Of a stretch of DNA of 64,000 nt, positions 30,468-40,772 are shown piece by piece. How positions within the stretch are numbered: position 1 is the first letter of the stretch; the number at the start of each line of letters is the position of its first letter. The position numbers were made by a program, and so were the translations under genes. This stretch comes from Cricetomys ansorgei (taxonomy: Eukaryota > Chordata > Mammalia > Rodentia > Nesomyidae), in NCBI GenBank assembly GCA_026225945.1, contig JAMJFZ010001657.1, positions 1,932,501 to 1,996,500 on the forward strand, written 5' to 3'. The notes beneath the pieces are model-generated. The model was not told where the DNA came from and did not search any database. It saw nothing but the letters and a program-made list of their open reading frames with translations.

Positions 30468-30604
30468 ACTTTTTATTTTTATTTTTATTTTTATTTAGAC
30501 AGAGTCTCTCACTATATCCTGGCTGGCCTGGAACTCACAATATAGACCAAGCCTCCTGGCCTGTTTCCCAAGTTTTGGGATTAAAGGTATGCCACATCCA
30601 GCTA
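30468..30604 (-). repeat. B1 SINE
   Basis: (TTTTA)n lead, TAGACAGAGTCTCTCACTATATC and GTTTTGGGATTAAAGGTATGCC. Confidence 0.88.
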
Positions 30605-30609
30605 AAGAC

Positions 30610-30824
30610 TTATTTCTTTACCTGTTTGTTTGATTGTTTTTATACATATGTTGGTGTGCCTGAATGAGTTTATTTCCACCAAACTCATGCCAGAGGGCAT
30701 TAAATGCCCTAGAAATGGAGTTACAGGTAGTTGTGAACTACTATGGGGGTGCTAGGAACTGAACCCATGTCATCTACAAAAGCAATAGGACTTTTAATGG
30801 CTGAGCCATCATCTCTCCAGCCCC
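30610..30824 (-). repeat. B3 SINE
   Basis: CCAGAGGGCATTAAATGCCC, AATGGAGTTACAGGTAGTTGTG and GGCTGAGCCATCATCTCTCC. Confidence 0.9.
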
Positions 30825-31349
30825 CCAGTACACACTTTGCTGCTGCCATTGACTGTGGGCATCTGACTCCAGATTCTTTATTCTCTGAACATTGACTATA
30901 TCTCTGGAGGCTTTGAGGCACTGGGCCTGGGACGAAGCCTGAACCACTGGTGTTTTCTTGTTTCTCTATGGTATGCTACAATTGGCCATTGTGGGAACAT
31001 TTAGAGTCTGATCCTGTAAGCCATCTGATAAATCCCTTCTCATAATTTTGTGTATTCTTCTGGAGAAGCCTGATTAATGCAAGGGGCTAGGAAATATAGA
31101 GTGGAACAAATGTAAATCAAGGTTATTTTAGTAAAGTCTGTGTTTGCAAACACTTCCAAGTCTCAGCTCCCCCCGCCAGTGACATAAATGACCTTTTCTT
31201 CCCGAGCCAAGAAGAGAGTAAAAATATCCCACAGTATCATGGGACAGAACATTTTTTTTTTATTAAATGTCATTTAATGATTATTAGTCCTATCATATTT
31301 ATGCTGCCCTTTGAAAACATATTACAGTCATGTATCTCAAAAATACATA
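30825..31349. other. Unrecognised, AT-rich to the right
   Basis: No gene or named repeat recognised; contains an A/T run at 31252-31264. Confidence 0.4.
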
Positions 31350-31565
31350 ATGGGCTGGAGAGATGGCTCAACACTTACACTCGTGCAGAGGACCTGGGTT
31401 CATTTCTCAGTGCCCACACGGTAGTTCTCAACCACCTATGGGTATGGCATATCATATCCCAGTTCCAAGGGATATGGTACCTTTTTCTGACCTCTGAGGG
31501 CACCAGCATGCATGTGGTACACATGCCCAAAATGCTCTTACATGAAATATAAAACAAATTTAAAA
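31350..31565 (+). repeat. B3 SINE
   Basis: GGGCTGGAGAGATGGCTCAAC, CCCAGTTCCAAGGGATATGG and CTCTGAGGGCACCAGCATGC. Confidence 0.92.
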
Positions 31566-31636
31566 TAATATAACCACATAGGCTATAAAGTTTAAGTTTC
31601 TAACAAAGAGCTTTTTTTTTTTTTTTAACGGCAGTT

Positions 31637-31840
31637 CAGGGGTAGAGAGAAGGCTCAGCAGTTGAGAGTGTGTACTGCTCTAGCAGAGGACCCAAGTTTA
31701 GATCCTGGGACCCACTCTGGCCACTCACAACCACCTATGACTTCAGCTCCGTGGGATCTGATGTCTCCTTTTAGACGCCTCAGGCACCTGAACTCCCATA
31801 TATACACATACCCACACACATAGACACATAATTAAAAAAC
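31637..31840 (+). repeat. B3 SINE
   Basis: GAGAGAAGGCTCAGCAGTTGAG, ATGACTTCAGCTCCGTGGGATC and an AATTAAAAA tail. Confidence 0.88.
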
Positions 31841-31924
31841 TAAAAATCTTTTTTTCAAATAAAAATAAAAACCTTTTTAAAAATTAATCTTTAAAAAAAT
31901 GGCTGTATCGTGAAATCAAAAGGA

Positions 31925-32068
31925 GCACCACGAAGCTGGTGTAGTGCTGGTCAAAAAATCCCAGCCCTTGAGAAGTGGAGACAGGAGAATTGTAATTCAT
32001 TGTCACTTCATCTTTATAGTGATTTCAAGACCAGCCTGGACTACATGAGACCCTATCTCAACAAACAA
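31925..32068 (+). repeat. B1-like SINE
   Basis: AAATCCCAGCCCTTGAGAAG and AAGACCAGCCTGGACTACATG with CTATCTCAACAAAC. Confidence 0.72.
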
Positions 32069-32112
32069 AAGCAGGAAACTCATAAAAGACGTTATAAAAA
32101 GATTGACATAGA

Positions 32113-32181
32113 AGATGGAGCTCAGTTGTATAGCACTTGCATAACGTGTACAAAGCTCTAGACTCCATTCCCAGTAGCACA
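32113..32181 (+). repeat. ID SINE (first of a tandem pair)
   Basis: GATGGAGCTCAGTTGTATAGC and GTGTACAAAGCTCTAGACTCC. A (GACA)n stretch at 32182-32204 separates it from a second ID. Confidence 0.75.
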
Positions 32182-32203
32182 AGACAGACAGACAGACAGA
32201 CAG

Positions 32204-32268
32204 AGGTAGCTCGGTGGTAAAGAATGTGTTTACTATGTACAAGGCTCTGGGTTCAGTCTCCGGCATAA
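32204..32268 (+). repeat. ID SINE (second of a tandem pair)
   Basis: GGTAGCTCGGTGGTAAAGAATG and CAAGGCTCTGGGTTCAGTCTCC. Confidence 0.75.
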
Positions 32269-32289
32269 AGAGGAGAATTATTTTTAAAT

Positions 32290-32476
32290 CATTTGTGTCT
32301 TCATTTATTTGTGGGCGTGGGAGGCGGGGTTGCATGGAGCACAGGAGTATGAGTATGGATATCAGAGAACAAACACCAGGAGTCAGTTCTCTCCTTCTAC
32401 CATGTAGAGCTTTGAGAACAAATCCAGGTCCTCAGGCTTGGCAGCCAGTTCCTTAGCCTGCTAAGTCCACTCACTG
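32290..32476 (-). repeat. B3A SINE
   Basis: AGGAGTCAGTTCTCTCCTTC, CAGGTCCTCAGGCTTGGCAGCC and TTAGCCTGCTAAGTCC. Confidence 0.88.
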
Positions 32477-32511
32477 GACTGGCAAAAATTTATTGTCTGA
32501 ATACATTGATT

Positions 32512-32580
32512 TGCAATGCTGGGGGTTGAACCCAGGTGCTCACAGATACTGGGCAAGTCCTGTAGCATTGAACTACATTG
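32512..32580 (-). repeat. ID SINE
   Basis: ATGCTGGGGGTTGAACCCAGG and TGGGCAAGTCCTGTAGCATTG. Confidence 0.75.
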
Positions 32581-32626
32581 TACTACATATTTGTATCCTA
32601 CATATTTTATTTTTTAGGTGATTTTG

Positions 32627-32797
32627 TTTTTTTTTTTTTTTGTTTTGTTTTGTTTTGTTGAGACAAAACCTTGCTATCTTGCCCTGGCTGACCTAGTACT
32701 GGCTATGTTGACCAGGCTGGCCTTGAACTCATAGAGATCTACCTGCCTCTGCCTCCTGAGTGCTGGGATTAAAGGTGTGTACTACTATAACCAGTCT
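32627..32797 (-). repeat. B1 SINE
   Basis: Poly(T), GTTGACCAGGCTGGCCTTGAAC and GAGTGCTGGGATTAAAGGTGTG. Confidence 0.93.
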
Positions 32798-32943
32798 TTG
32801 TTTTGTTTCTTAAGACAAAGTCTTACTATATGGTTCAGGTGACCTAGAACTCATCATATAGCCCAGGCTGGCATTGAACCCTCCTGCCTTCATGCCCCTC
32901 CCCCAACTGCTGTGATTACAGATAGGCAGATGACACCCAGCTC
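32798..32943 (-). repeat. Second B1-like SINE, tandem to the first
   Basis: TTCTTAAGACAAAGTCTTACTA, ATAGCCCAGGCTGGCATTGAAC and CTGCTGTGATTACAG. Confidence 0.8.
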
Positions 32944-33237
32944 TACTTGCTAATTTAAATTACTTTCCTTATTAATTACCACTAATGGCCTCTGTTAGCT
33001 AGATGTATTTGCCTTTGTTTAAGCAGTAGTATATATGTAGCAAAAAGTCAATAACAGAATAAATGATATAAAGTAGCCATATTTCTCATACTTTTATATA
33101 ATAGCAATAACATGTATACTTGTTGTGGATTATATGTATAGTTTTTATCTAGTCCAGTTGTGTCCTGGCTGTCCCTCTAAAAAAGACAGTCACCTTACTT
33201 AAACTAAAACCAAGCCATTAAATTTTAAATATTGCCA
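32944..33237. other. AT-rich unrecognised sequence
   Basis: No features seen. Confidence 0.4.
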
Positions 33238-33400
33238 AGTTGGCTGTGAGATGGCTCATGAGTAAGGGCACTTTGCGCCAAGCCAGAAAGACCTGAGTTT
33301 GATCCCCTGGGCCATATGGTGGGAAGAGAGAACGGACTCCCACAGATTGTCTTCTGACCCCCACATATGCATCCCCCCAATTAGTGAACGTAAAATAACT
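33238..33400 (+). repeat. B3A SINE
   Basis: GTTGGCTGTGAGATGGCTCATG, GAGTTTGATCCCCTGGGCC and GTCTTCTGACCCCCACATATG. Confidence 0.85.
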
Positions 33401-33734
33401 TTTTAAGTTCGCCAAGTTGTTAGATGAGAAAAACGATACATCAATGTTGTGTTTAAACAATAGCTCGGTAAGTCATTTTGAGTAAGTCTTGAAGAAGCTG
33501 CTGCCAAATGTGCCTGTCTTGGGGAGACTGATCGTTTTCACGAGTTCAGTGGCCAGGACAGTACTTTCTTTGGAAACAATCTGTGAGTAACCTCTGCCAA
33601 AAATTCCTCCTGATCTCTTTGGGTTTTATTTTTTAACTTGTTAAGACACCTTTAAGATGTTAGCCCTGAGTCTAGCATTAACTGCAAACTTGTCTCAACT
33701 TATGTGTTATAGAAGTATATGGAACTTTCGAAGT
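33401..33734. other. Unrecognised sequence
   Basis: No features seen. Confidence 0.4.
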
Positions 33735-33901
33735 TGCTTTTGTTTTTGCTTTGTTCCTTTTCTTTCTTTTGAGACAGGGACTCACATAACACAGGCTGGT
33801 CTTGAACATAGCAGACAGACATAGCTGGCCTTGAACTCCCCATCCTCCTGCCTCCACATTGAGAGTTCTGGGACTACAGACACATGACTCCAATGCCTGA
33901 C
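33735..33901 (-). repeat. B1-like SINE with internal duplication
   Basis: GAGACAGGGACTCACATAAC, GGCTGGTCTTGAACATAGC, then again CTGGCCTTGAACTCCCCATCC. Confidence 0.78.
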
Positions 33902-33984
33902 TAAAAGTCTATGTTTTTTGAACGACCTGTTTTTAATTTGTTCTGCAGGAGTCAGCTTCACAGAGAGCTGAAGAGAAAAGTCCG

Positions 33985-34155
33985 AGCTGGTCAGATGACT
34001 TGGTGGGTAAAGATGGTAGCTGCCAAGCCTGCTGACCTGAGTTCCATCCTGAAGCCTCCCTTGGTGGAAGAAGGTAACTGACTCCCGAGAGGGGTCCTCT
34101 GATCTCTACATGCACACTGTGGCACCCCACCCCTCACCAATGAAAGAATAAATAG
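33985..34155 (+). repeat. B3A SINE
   Basis: GACTTGGTGGGTAAAGATGG and CCTCTGATCTCTACATGCAC. Confidence 0.8.
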
Positions 34156-34159
34156 ATAA

Positions 34160-34283
34160 ATGTTTTGTTTTGAAAACAGGATTTTACAGTGTAACCCAGG
34201 CTGCCCTCAAACTCAAAAAAGATCTACCTGTCTCTGCCTCCCAAATGCTGAGATTAAAGAAGTGAGCCACTATGACTAGCTCA
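34160..34283 (-). repeat. B1 SINE
   Basis: TTTTGAAAACAGGATTTTACAG, TCTGCCTCCCAAATGC and GAGATTAAAGAAGTGAGCC. Confidence 0.85.
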
Positions 34284-34302
34284 AATAAATAAATGAAATT
34301 GA

Positions 34303-34324
34303 AATATATATATATGAAATATAT

Positions 34325-34365
<41 letters not shown>
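34303..34365. repeat. (TA)n microsatellite
   Basis: About 60 bp of TA with two short interruptions. Confidence 0.96.
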
Positions 34366-34368
<3 letters not shown>

Positions 34369-35136
34369 AAGTCTGGTCTCTATCTGTTCCTGGGTTGAGT
34401 CCTTGCTTCCCCCAAACACAGACTTAACTACTTATGAAAACTTCTTTGCTTGAGATCAGTTGAAGATTCTCTTGTAGTTTTCCACACAAGCCTGTGTCTG
34501 CCTGGAATCTGTACTGATGACTCCTGACTTATTCTGGCTCTGTTTCTGAAGAGGCCTCCCAAGGAAGATGCAGGGTGTGAACCAGCCACAGCTGCCCCCT
34601 ATTCCCCGCCTGTTTCAGCTGCCTGGGAATGAGTCATGCGTGGCATAGGGAGGTTCCCCAGCTCCTGGCTTTCTGGTAAGGAGAACAGCTTGCAGACTGG
34701 GGCCCGGCTGAAACCAATCTCGCTTCGTGGCATAGACAAATGAACCCTGGGACACTTCCTGTGTGTGGTTATTACGCAGCCCCTGGCCTCAGCTGTCTTG
34801 GGTTTTTATTTAACTGTTTCATGTCCCCTGGCTAGAAGATTATGTCCACACGTGGTATCTGTCCTGTCCTGAGCCATTTCCCCTGCCTTCTCTTCCCTCT
34901 GTACCAAGGCTCGGAAACCCTACTCTCATGCTTCCTGATGATGATAACTCCTCCATCACAGTGACTCAGGATCGATCTTCTTTCTCCCTCCTAAGTTCAG
35001 ACCTCACCTCCACCCACCCGGTACCCTTGGTGACACAGTCCCTGGGAAAACAGGCTCTTAATTACTGACCCAGTATCATGGGAAGGATTCTACGGGCTTC
35101 CTTTTAGAAGCATAATTATCATGAAACAGCACCTGT
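34366..35136. promoter_or_regulatory. 771-bp SINE-free block; candidate enhancer words
   Basis: No repeat or exon is recognised. Visible words are TGAGTCA at 34630-34636 and TGACTCA at 34962-34968 (AP-1), ACTTCCTG at 34754-34761 (ETS) three bases before TGTGGTT at 34764-34770 (RUNX), and CTTCCTG at 34931. An ETS-RUNX pair between AP-1 sites is typical of haematopoietic enhancers, but activity is conjecture. Confidence 0.35.
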
Positions 35137-35338
35137 TTATTTTCTATATTTTGAGACAAGATCTCGTTAATGTAGCCCAGGCTGAGCTTAAATTTCTGCT
35201 CTTCTTTCTCTGCCTCTCAAGTGCTAGGATTACAGGTGTGCCAAGGCCAAGCCTGGTTTTATTTGATGCTGGGTCTCCAACCCTGGTGGTTGTGCATGCT
35301 AGGTAAACACTCTACCAACGGAGCATCTCCAGGCCCTA
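35137..35338 (-). repeat. B1 + ID composite SINE
   Basis: TTTTGAGACAAGATCTCG, AAGTGCTAGGATTACAGGTGTG and GTGCATGCTAGGTAAACACTC. Confidence 0.85.
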
Positions 35339-35371
35339 ATCTTTTAAATGTCTTTTTCTTTCTCTCTTTTT

Positions 35372-35450
35372 TCTATTCTGGGCCTCATACTCAAGGCCTC
35401 ACGCATGCTAAGCATATGTTCTATCACTGAGGTATACCCCTGCCCCCTTT
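35372..35450 (-). repeat. ID SINE
   Basis: CTCATACTCAAGGCCTCACGC and TATCACTGAGGTATACCCC. Confidence 0.75.
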
Positions 35451-35624
35451 ACATTTATTTATTCTAGTGTGGGGCACACGCATGCCATAGCATGAGGGTA
35501 GAAGTCGGAGTAAAATTTACAGAAGTCAGTTCTTTCTTTCTATTGTGTGGGTTTTAGGGGTCAAACTCAGGTCGCCAGGCTCAGCAGCAAGTGCCTTTAC
35601 CCACCGAGCCACCATCATGGCCTG
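35451..35624 (-). repeat. B3A SINE
   Basis: GTCAAACTCAGGTCGCCAGG and TTTACCCACCGAGCCACC. Confidence 0.88.
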
Positions 35625-35827
35625 CTACTTACTACCTTCTAGAATGTAGATCGTGGCATATTTGTCTTGTGGATCTTGAATGAGCAAACACCTTGCATTG
35701 ATTAATTATATATGCAACCAAGTACTTCTTAGATTGACTATATTTGTCTAAAAATATCAGTGATGAATGCAAGGGCTAGAGCTTGTGTCTTCATCAGCAG
35801 GGATTTTTCTCCCAGACCTATTTATTG

Positions 35828-35985
35828 TTTCTTTTTCTTTTTCTTTTCCAGGATGGGATTTCTCTGTGTGGCTCTGGCTGTCCTGGAACTCACTCTGTGT
35901 ACCCAGCTGGTCTAGAACTCAGAGCTCTGAATGCCTCTGCCGTCCCAGTGCTGGGATCAGCACCATACCCACCATACCCAGTATA
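35828..35985 (-). repeat. B1 SINE
   Basis: GGCTCTGGCTGTCCTGGAACTC and CCAGTGCTGGGATCAGCACC. Confidence 0.85.
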
Positions 35986-37410
35986 TTCTTTTAATCCATC
36001 TTTTTTTCCCCCTTCTCTACTGCTGACTTTGTTACTGGTGGTTAGAGTTGATGTTTCCCTCTTATTCAAGGATTCGAAATAAAAGCTCATGAAGATTTGC
36101 AAAGGGAGTAAGGAAACTTCAAAGGAAAATAATAGAAAAGACCAAAATCTGTACCAAAGGATCAGTGGCCACATGAGCGTACTCAAGAGCCCCCGATTAC
36201 TCTTTGTGGTTTCCTTTTATGGGGTTCAAGAGAAGGAGGAGTGTGGTTAATAAGGGATATAGTGATGGTGGTTCTCTATTTTGACTGATGGATAATGATA
36301 GAATCTTTTTTTCTGTTGTGTATGTCCTTTCCCACAATGCCTGATTTTAATTATATGCACACTCAATTATGCATGGTCATAAAATGATAAACAGAAGATT
36401 CTCCCTAAAGGTTTACTTGAGTGTAAGGTTTTATTTTACTGTAAATGGGCCCCAAACCAGTTTCAGGCTGGATCACACCCTCCCACAACACGTGTTTGAA
36501 TAGAAACTATCCAAAGTTAATAGCCACTAAGGGGAGAAATATATCCCATTGTTCAGAGAGGGGTGTTCAAGTAGCCCAGTGCAGGTGGGCGTCTGAGGTT
36601 GTTAAGTGTATTGTTCAGAGAGTGATGTGTTCATAGTTGGGTAGGCAGAGGATACACTATTTGAAGATGTCTGTACATAACCCAAACCCATAGAGTCCCA
36701 AGTTATGAAACTACGAAGGCTGTTAGCCTCAGTTTCAGCCAGAATTTCTAGGCAAGCATTCTACCACTGAGCTACATCCCTATCCCTTATTTATCCAGCA
36801 TCACTCTGAATTTTTGTCCTTGGGGAACAACGCCCATTGCTTCTCATTAGGGTGTGAGCCATGGTTCTACAGTTCACTCCCATCTTACCTCACCCTTTCG
36901 CCTGAGGTTTCAATAAATCCCTGTAAATTCTAAATAAGATTTGCAGATGAGCTACAGAAACCTCTGCGCTTAAGGGGGTTCTGTGTAACCGCAGGCCCTT
37001 CTAATCTAATCCCTCAGGGGGAGGGTCTCCAGGGCTGTCAATGCATCTGTGCCACAACCCATGAATACTTTATGGATGTCCCTTTGTGCTTGCTAATGGG
37101 GCCTGAAATGTACAATCTGCCTTGAGTAACAGAGAAAAGGATGCCCTCTCCCGACCTCAGCCTCAGTCCCTGAATGATTTATGGAGGCCGACCAGACCCA
37201 CTGGAGATTCATTATTGATGTTTTTCAGAGAGGCTTCTCTCCTAGGGAAGGAAGTTGATGTTCACATAGATGGTGAGCTCTAGGGGAAGGGGGAGGGGAG
37301 AGTGCTGTGATGCCTGTGCATTTGGGAAGAGTTTTTAAAGTTCTGACCACAAGGATGATCAGGTTCTTCAGCGCTTAGAAGGGACTTAAAGTTTCTCAGT
37401 CAAGAGGACA
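35986..37410. other. 1.4-kb SINE-poor block
   Basis: Only a short ID-like antisense fragment (about 36738-36787, TTCTAGGCAAGCATTCTACC) is recognised. No exon is supported; several 60- to 98-codon frames lack similarity. Confidence 0.45.
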
Positions 37411-37497
37411 AGTTGGTTGTGGTGGTGCGCACTGGTAGGAAATAACGAAGAAGAGTCAAGAGCATCACAGATTCAAGGCCAGCCTGGGGTACACATT
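37411..37497 (+). repeat. B1 fragment
   Basis: TTGTGGTGGTGCGCACTGG and TTCAAGGCCAGCCTGGGGTAC. Confidence 0.75.
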
Positions 37498-37499
37498 TT

Positions 37500-37645
37500 A
37501 GCAGGGTGTGGTGGCCACCCCATTAATCCCAGAACCAGGAAGGCGAAGAGAGGCAGATCTCTGTATGTTCAAGGCCAGCCTGATCCACATTTCTCAATTC
37601 CAGGCCAGCTTGGGCTACAGAGAGACCTTGTTTGAGAAAAAGATT
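37500..37645 (+). repeat. B1 SINE
   Basis: GCAGGGTGTGGTGGCCACC, AGGCAGATCTCTGTATGTTC and GGGCTACAGAGAGACC. Confidence 0.9.
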
Positions 37646-37751
37646 GCCCTTCCTACTGTCAGGGTTTCCTTCTCTGATTTCTTGTCATTATAGATGATAA
37701 AATGGTTAACTCAAAGCCCTTTCCTTTTCTCTTGTTTGTTCAACTTCTGTG

Positions 37752-37885
37752 CTGTTTTTGTTTGTTTGGAGATAGGGTCTCATGTATCCCAGGCTATCCT
37801 CTGAGCCACGGTATAGCCAAGGACGACCTTGAACTTCTTGCCTCCACCCACCCTGGGATTGCAGAAATGTGCCACAACACCTGGT
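37752..37885 (-). repeat. B1-like SINE
   Basis: GGAGATAGGGTCTCATGTATC and ACGACCTTGAACTTCTTGCC. Confidence 0.75.
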
Positions 37886-37892
37886 TTTATTG

Positions 37893-38256
37893 TTGTTAAT
37901 ACTATTTTATTTGAGTATGTGTGTGCCATATGTGTTCCAGTGCCCATGAAGGCCAAGAAAAGATGTTGGATCTGTTAGATCTGTTGAAGCCCAACATGGT
38001 TGCTAGGAACAGAACTGAGGTCCTCTAGATGAACAGAAGCGCTCTTTTTTTGTATGTATTTGGTGTTTTGCCTGCACCATGTGTGTCTGTGTGAGGATAT
38101 CAGATCCCCTGGAACTGACAGTTGTGAACTGCCATGTGAGTGCTGGAACTTGAACCCAGGTCCTCTGGAAGAGCAGCCAGTGCTCTTAATCACTGAGCAC
38201 TCTCCAGCCCCAGAGCAGAAGCACTCTTAACTGCTGATCCATCTCTCCATCCCCAT
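37893..38256 (-). repeat. B3 SINE interrupted by a second B3
   Basis: The outer antisense B3 runs 37893-38046, breaks, and resumes after 38212 with a repeat of GAGCAGAAGCACTCTT to its end ATCTCTCCATCCCC (38256). Confidence 0.88.
38047..38212 (-). repeat. Inserted B3 SINE with 16-bp target duplication
   Basis: CCCCTGGAACTGACAGTTGTG and AGAGCAGCCAGTGCTCTTAATC. It is flanked by GAACAGAAGCGCTCTT (38031-38046) and GAGCAGAAGCACTCTT (38213-38228), identical at 14 of 16 positions. Confidence 0.9.
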
Positions 38257-38273
38257 GCAGTCTGAAGTTTTAA

Positions 38274-38435
38274 AAATTATATTATCAGTGTATGTGTGCC
38301 CACACTCAAGTGGGCACATGTATGTCAAAGTCAGGGCATAAATTTTGAGGGTTGGTTCTTTGTCTGCTTCCACAGTGTACAGAACATCAGGCTTGTATGA
38401 AGAGCTCTTTTATCTCCCGAGCTATGGCACTAGCT
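38274..38435 (-). repeat. B3A SINE
   Basis: CAAAGTCAGGGCATAAATTTTG and TATCTCCCGAGCTATGGC. Confidence 0.78.
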
Positions 38436-39087
38436 ATCTCTGCGTTGTTTTAATTGGATCACCACAATGCGTTCATTCAGTATGCATCAGGAGGACTGGG
38501 CACTCTTCTTAGAGTGATACCAAAGAAGGGAAGACCCCATTTCTGCTATTAAGTCCTGAGTCTAACAGGAGACAAGAAGACCTCCATATATTATTTAAAT
38601 CATCTGGTAACCAAATGCTACTGTGTACTGAGCTAGAAGTTTCCAGAAGGAAAACATAAAAGTGGCACAATAGTGAGACATGATTTTATGGAGAAGATGC
38701 AGATTGAATAGTTAGACTTTAGTTGGCAGAGGAAAGGCGCCCCAGGAAGAGTGGGACTTGGGTCCAAGCAGCCAAAGCCAGCATGTAGGAGAACAGAGAC
38801 AGTGTGGACTTCGAAGAAATGACAAATGTGCTTGGGAGACTCCAGGAAATGCCACTGTCTGTAACTTGAGTGGAACCAGAGCCACAGGCCAGTGTGGAGG
38901 GAGACTTTTGCTGAAACCTAACTCATTTTGTGTTTTTTTTATCTTGTCTCTTCTGATTTGACGCAGGCTGTGGTCTTTCTCCATGCCTCAATGTCTTCCG
39001 CAGCCCTCCGTCTTCACCACTCTGGCTCATACGCTGGCTTCTTCTCTTTTCAACACTTGTCCCCATTGTAGACAAAAGTCCCATCGT
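38436..39087. other. 652-bp SINE-free block
   Basis: The left half (38470-38700) loosely resembles a mammalian-wide repeat with a 'cattcagtatgcatcaggagg...actgggcactc' start, but I cannot name it. Confidence 0.4.
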
Positions 39088-39250
39088 TTGCCTGGGTGGT
39101 GGTGGTGCACATTTTTAATCCCAGCACTTGGGAGGCAGAGACAGGCAGATCTCTGAGTTCAAGGCCAGCCTGATCCAGGACAGCCAGGGTTACAACAGGG
39201 AAACACTGTCTTGAAAAACAAAAAAACAAAATCAAACAAAACAAAATCCC
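39088..39250 (+). repeat. B1 SINE
   Basis: GCCTGGGTGGTGGTGGTGCAC, CCCAGCACTTGGGAGGCAG and a CTTGAAAAACAAAAAAAC tail; relatively intact. Confidence 0.95.
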
Positions 39251-39305
39251 TTCTTTGATTTTCCCCTAGCATTAGGTCAGATAAATACAAATTTAAGGAA
39301 AGTTA

Positions 39306-39370
39306 GCAGGTATGACATGACTGTCAGACTAACATTTGGGAGGCAGAGGCAAGAGAATTGCTAAGAGTTC
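39306..39370 (+). repeat. B1 5' fragment
   Basis: CATTTGGGAGGCAGAGGC and CAAGAGAATTGC, cut off by the following TG array. Confidence 0.65.
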
Positions 39371-39374
39371 CACT

Positions 39375-39376
<2 letters not shown>

Positions 39377-39420
<44 letters not shown>

Positions 39421-39724
39421 TGTGTGTGTGTGTGTGTCTGTGTGTGTGTCTCTGTGTGTGTGTGTCTCTGTGTGTGTGTGTCTCTGTGTGTGTGTGTGTG
39501 TATGTGTGTGTGTGTGTCTGTGTGTGTGTGTGTGTGTCTGTGTGTGTGTGTGTGTGTCTGTGTGTGTGTGTGTCTGTGTCTGTGTGTCTGTGTGTGTGTG
39601 TGTCTGTGTGTGTGTGTGTGTGTGTGGTGTGTGTGTTTGTGTGTCTGTGTGTGTGTCTGTGTCTGTGTGTCTGTGTGTGTGTGTCTGTGTGTGTCTGTGT
39701 GTGTGTGTGTGTCTGTGTGTGTGT

Positions 39725-39769
<45 letters not shown>

Positions 39770-39777
39770 TGTGTATG
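39377..39777. repeat. 400-bp (TG)n array with TC interruptions
   Basis: TG runs broken regularly by TC or TCTC at intervals of mostly 8-22 bp. Nearly all alternating pyrimidine-purine and open in several frames on both strands for that reason only. Confidence 0.97.
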
Positions 39778-39782
39778 TAACA

Positions 39783-39890
39783 ACCTGGTGTGGTGGCTAA
39801 CACATTTGCCTCAGGAGGCTGAGGCAGGAGGATTTCAGAGAGCTCAAACTGGCTGGGCTATGAAGTAAAATTATTTCAAACATTAATGAC
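39783..39890 (+). repeat. B1-like SINE
   Basis: CTGGTGTGGTGGCTAACAC and CTCAGGAGGCTGAGGCAGG. Confidence 0.75.
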
Positions 39891-40524
39891 AACAACCACA
39901 AAATGAAAAGCGAAAGAAATGTTCATAAAACTCAGAAAGCCACAGGATCAAAGTAGTTTACAAGGCACACCTTGTGTTGGGGGCTTGGATACCCTGGCTC
40001 ATTCCAAGTGAGATCCTATGTAAAGAGGTTATTGTAGGGTCACCCTGCCTAGCTCATCTCAGGAGACATCTTAACCTCTGACACCCACAAGGATCCTCTC
40101 AAATAGAAGTCAATTCCACTCAGCTGTCTAAACCCACAGCATGGTGACTTTATCATTTCAGGAAAGACACAGCTGGATAATCACCAAGGGACACCCATAT
40201 ACAGCAAGGGGCGATGCTTTCTGCTTAAGGCTGTTACTGTGGGAGCAATTATGTAGGATTTTTAAAGCAGGGAGGCTCAGCCCCAGAGCTTGCCTTCCTT
40301 GCTTCCTAGGGACTTTGGTTTTGACTTCTAGGAACTCAGTGTTGTTCTCAGACACAGATGGGTCTCTTCTGCCTATTCCTCTTAGCTGCCAGCTCCATCT
40401 CATGGTGTCTGCCATGAGATTGAGTGAAAGAGCCTCAGCTTTCTTTACCTCCCATGTTGTTTCCAAAGCGCCAGCCAGGCCCATCCAGTCCTCCAGTTCC
40501 AGGGCAGTGTTTTGTTTTCTTTTG
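39891..40524. other. 634-bp SINE-free block
   Basis: Open on both strands (180 codons from 40141 on +, 145 on -), but the + frame runs on into the CA array and B3 SINE downstream. No domain recognised; not called as a gene. Confidence 0.45.
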
Positions 40525-40555
40525 TTTAAATATTTATTTATGTGTGTCTGTGTGT

Positions 40556-40598
<43 letters not shown>

Positions 40599-40768
40599 TA
40601 TATGTGTGTGTGCTCTATGTTCATGTACTCCTGTATGCCAGAAGAGGGTAGAGGGTATCAGACCACATTATAGATGGTTGTGAGCCATGGTGGCTGATGG
40701 GACTTGAACTCAGGACCTCTGGAAGACCAACTAGTGCTCTTAATGGCTGAGCCATCTCTCCAGTCCCA
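40525..40768 (-). repeat. B3 SINE with TG/CA/TG arrays in its tail region
   Basis: CCAGAAGAGGGTAGAGGGTATC, GGACTTGAACTCAGGACCTC and TCTTAATGGCTGAGCCATC. A TG stretch, a (CA)n of about 28 bp and a second TG stretch at 40541-40611 can fold back on each other. Confidence 0.9.
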
Positions 40769-40772
40769 GAGT

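Noticed and set aside
39324..39868. Five long VCVC/HTHT open frames on both strands
   Set aside because: Translation of a TG/CA array; no gene signal.
40141..40683. 180-codon + frame and opposing 145-codon - frame
   Set aside because: The + frame reads on into a CA array and a B3 SINE, both strands are open simultaneously, and nothing in it resembles a known protein.
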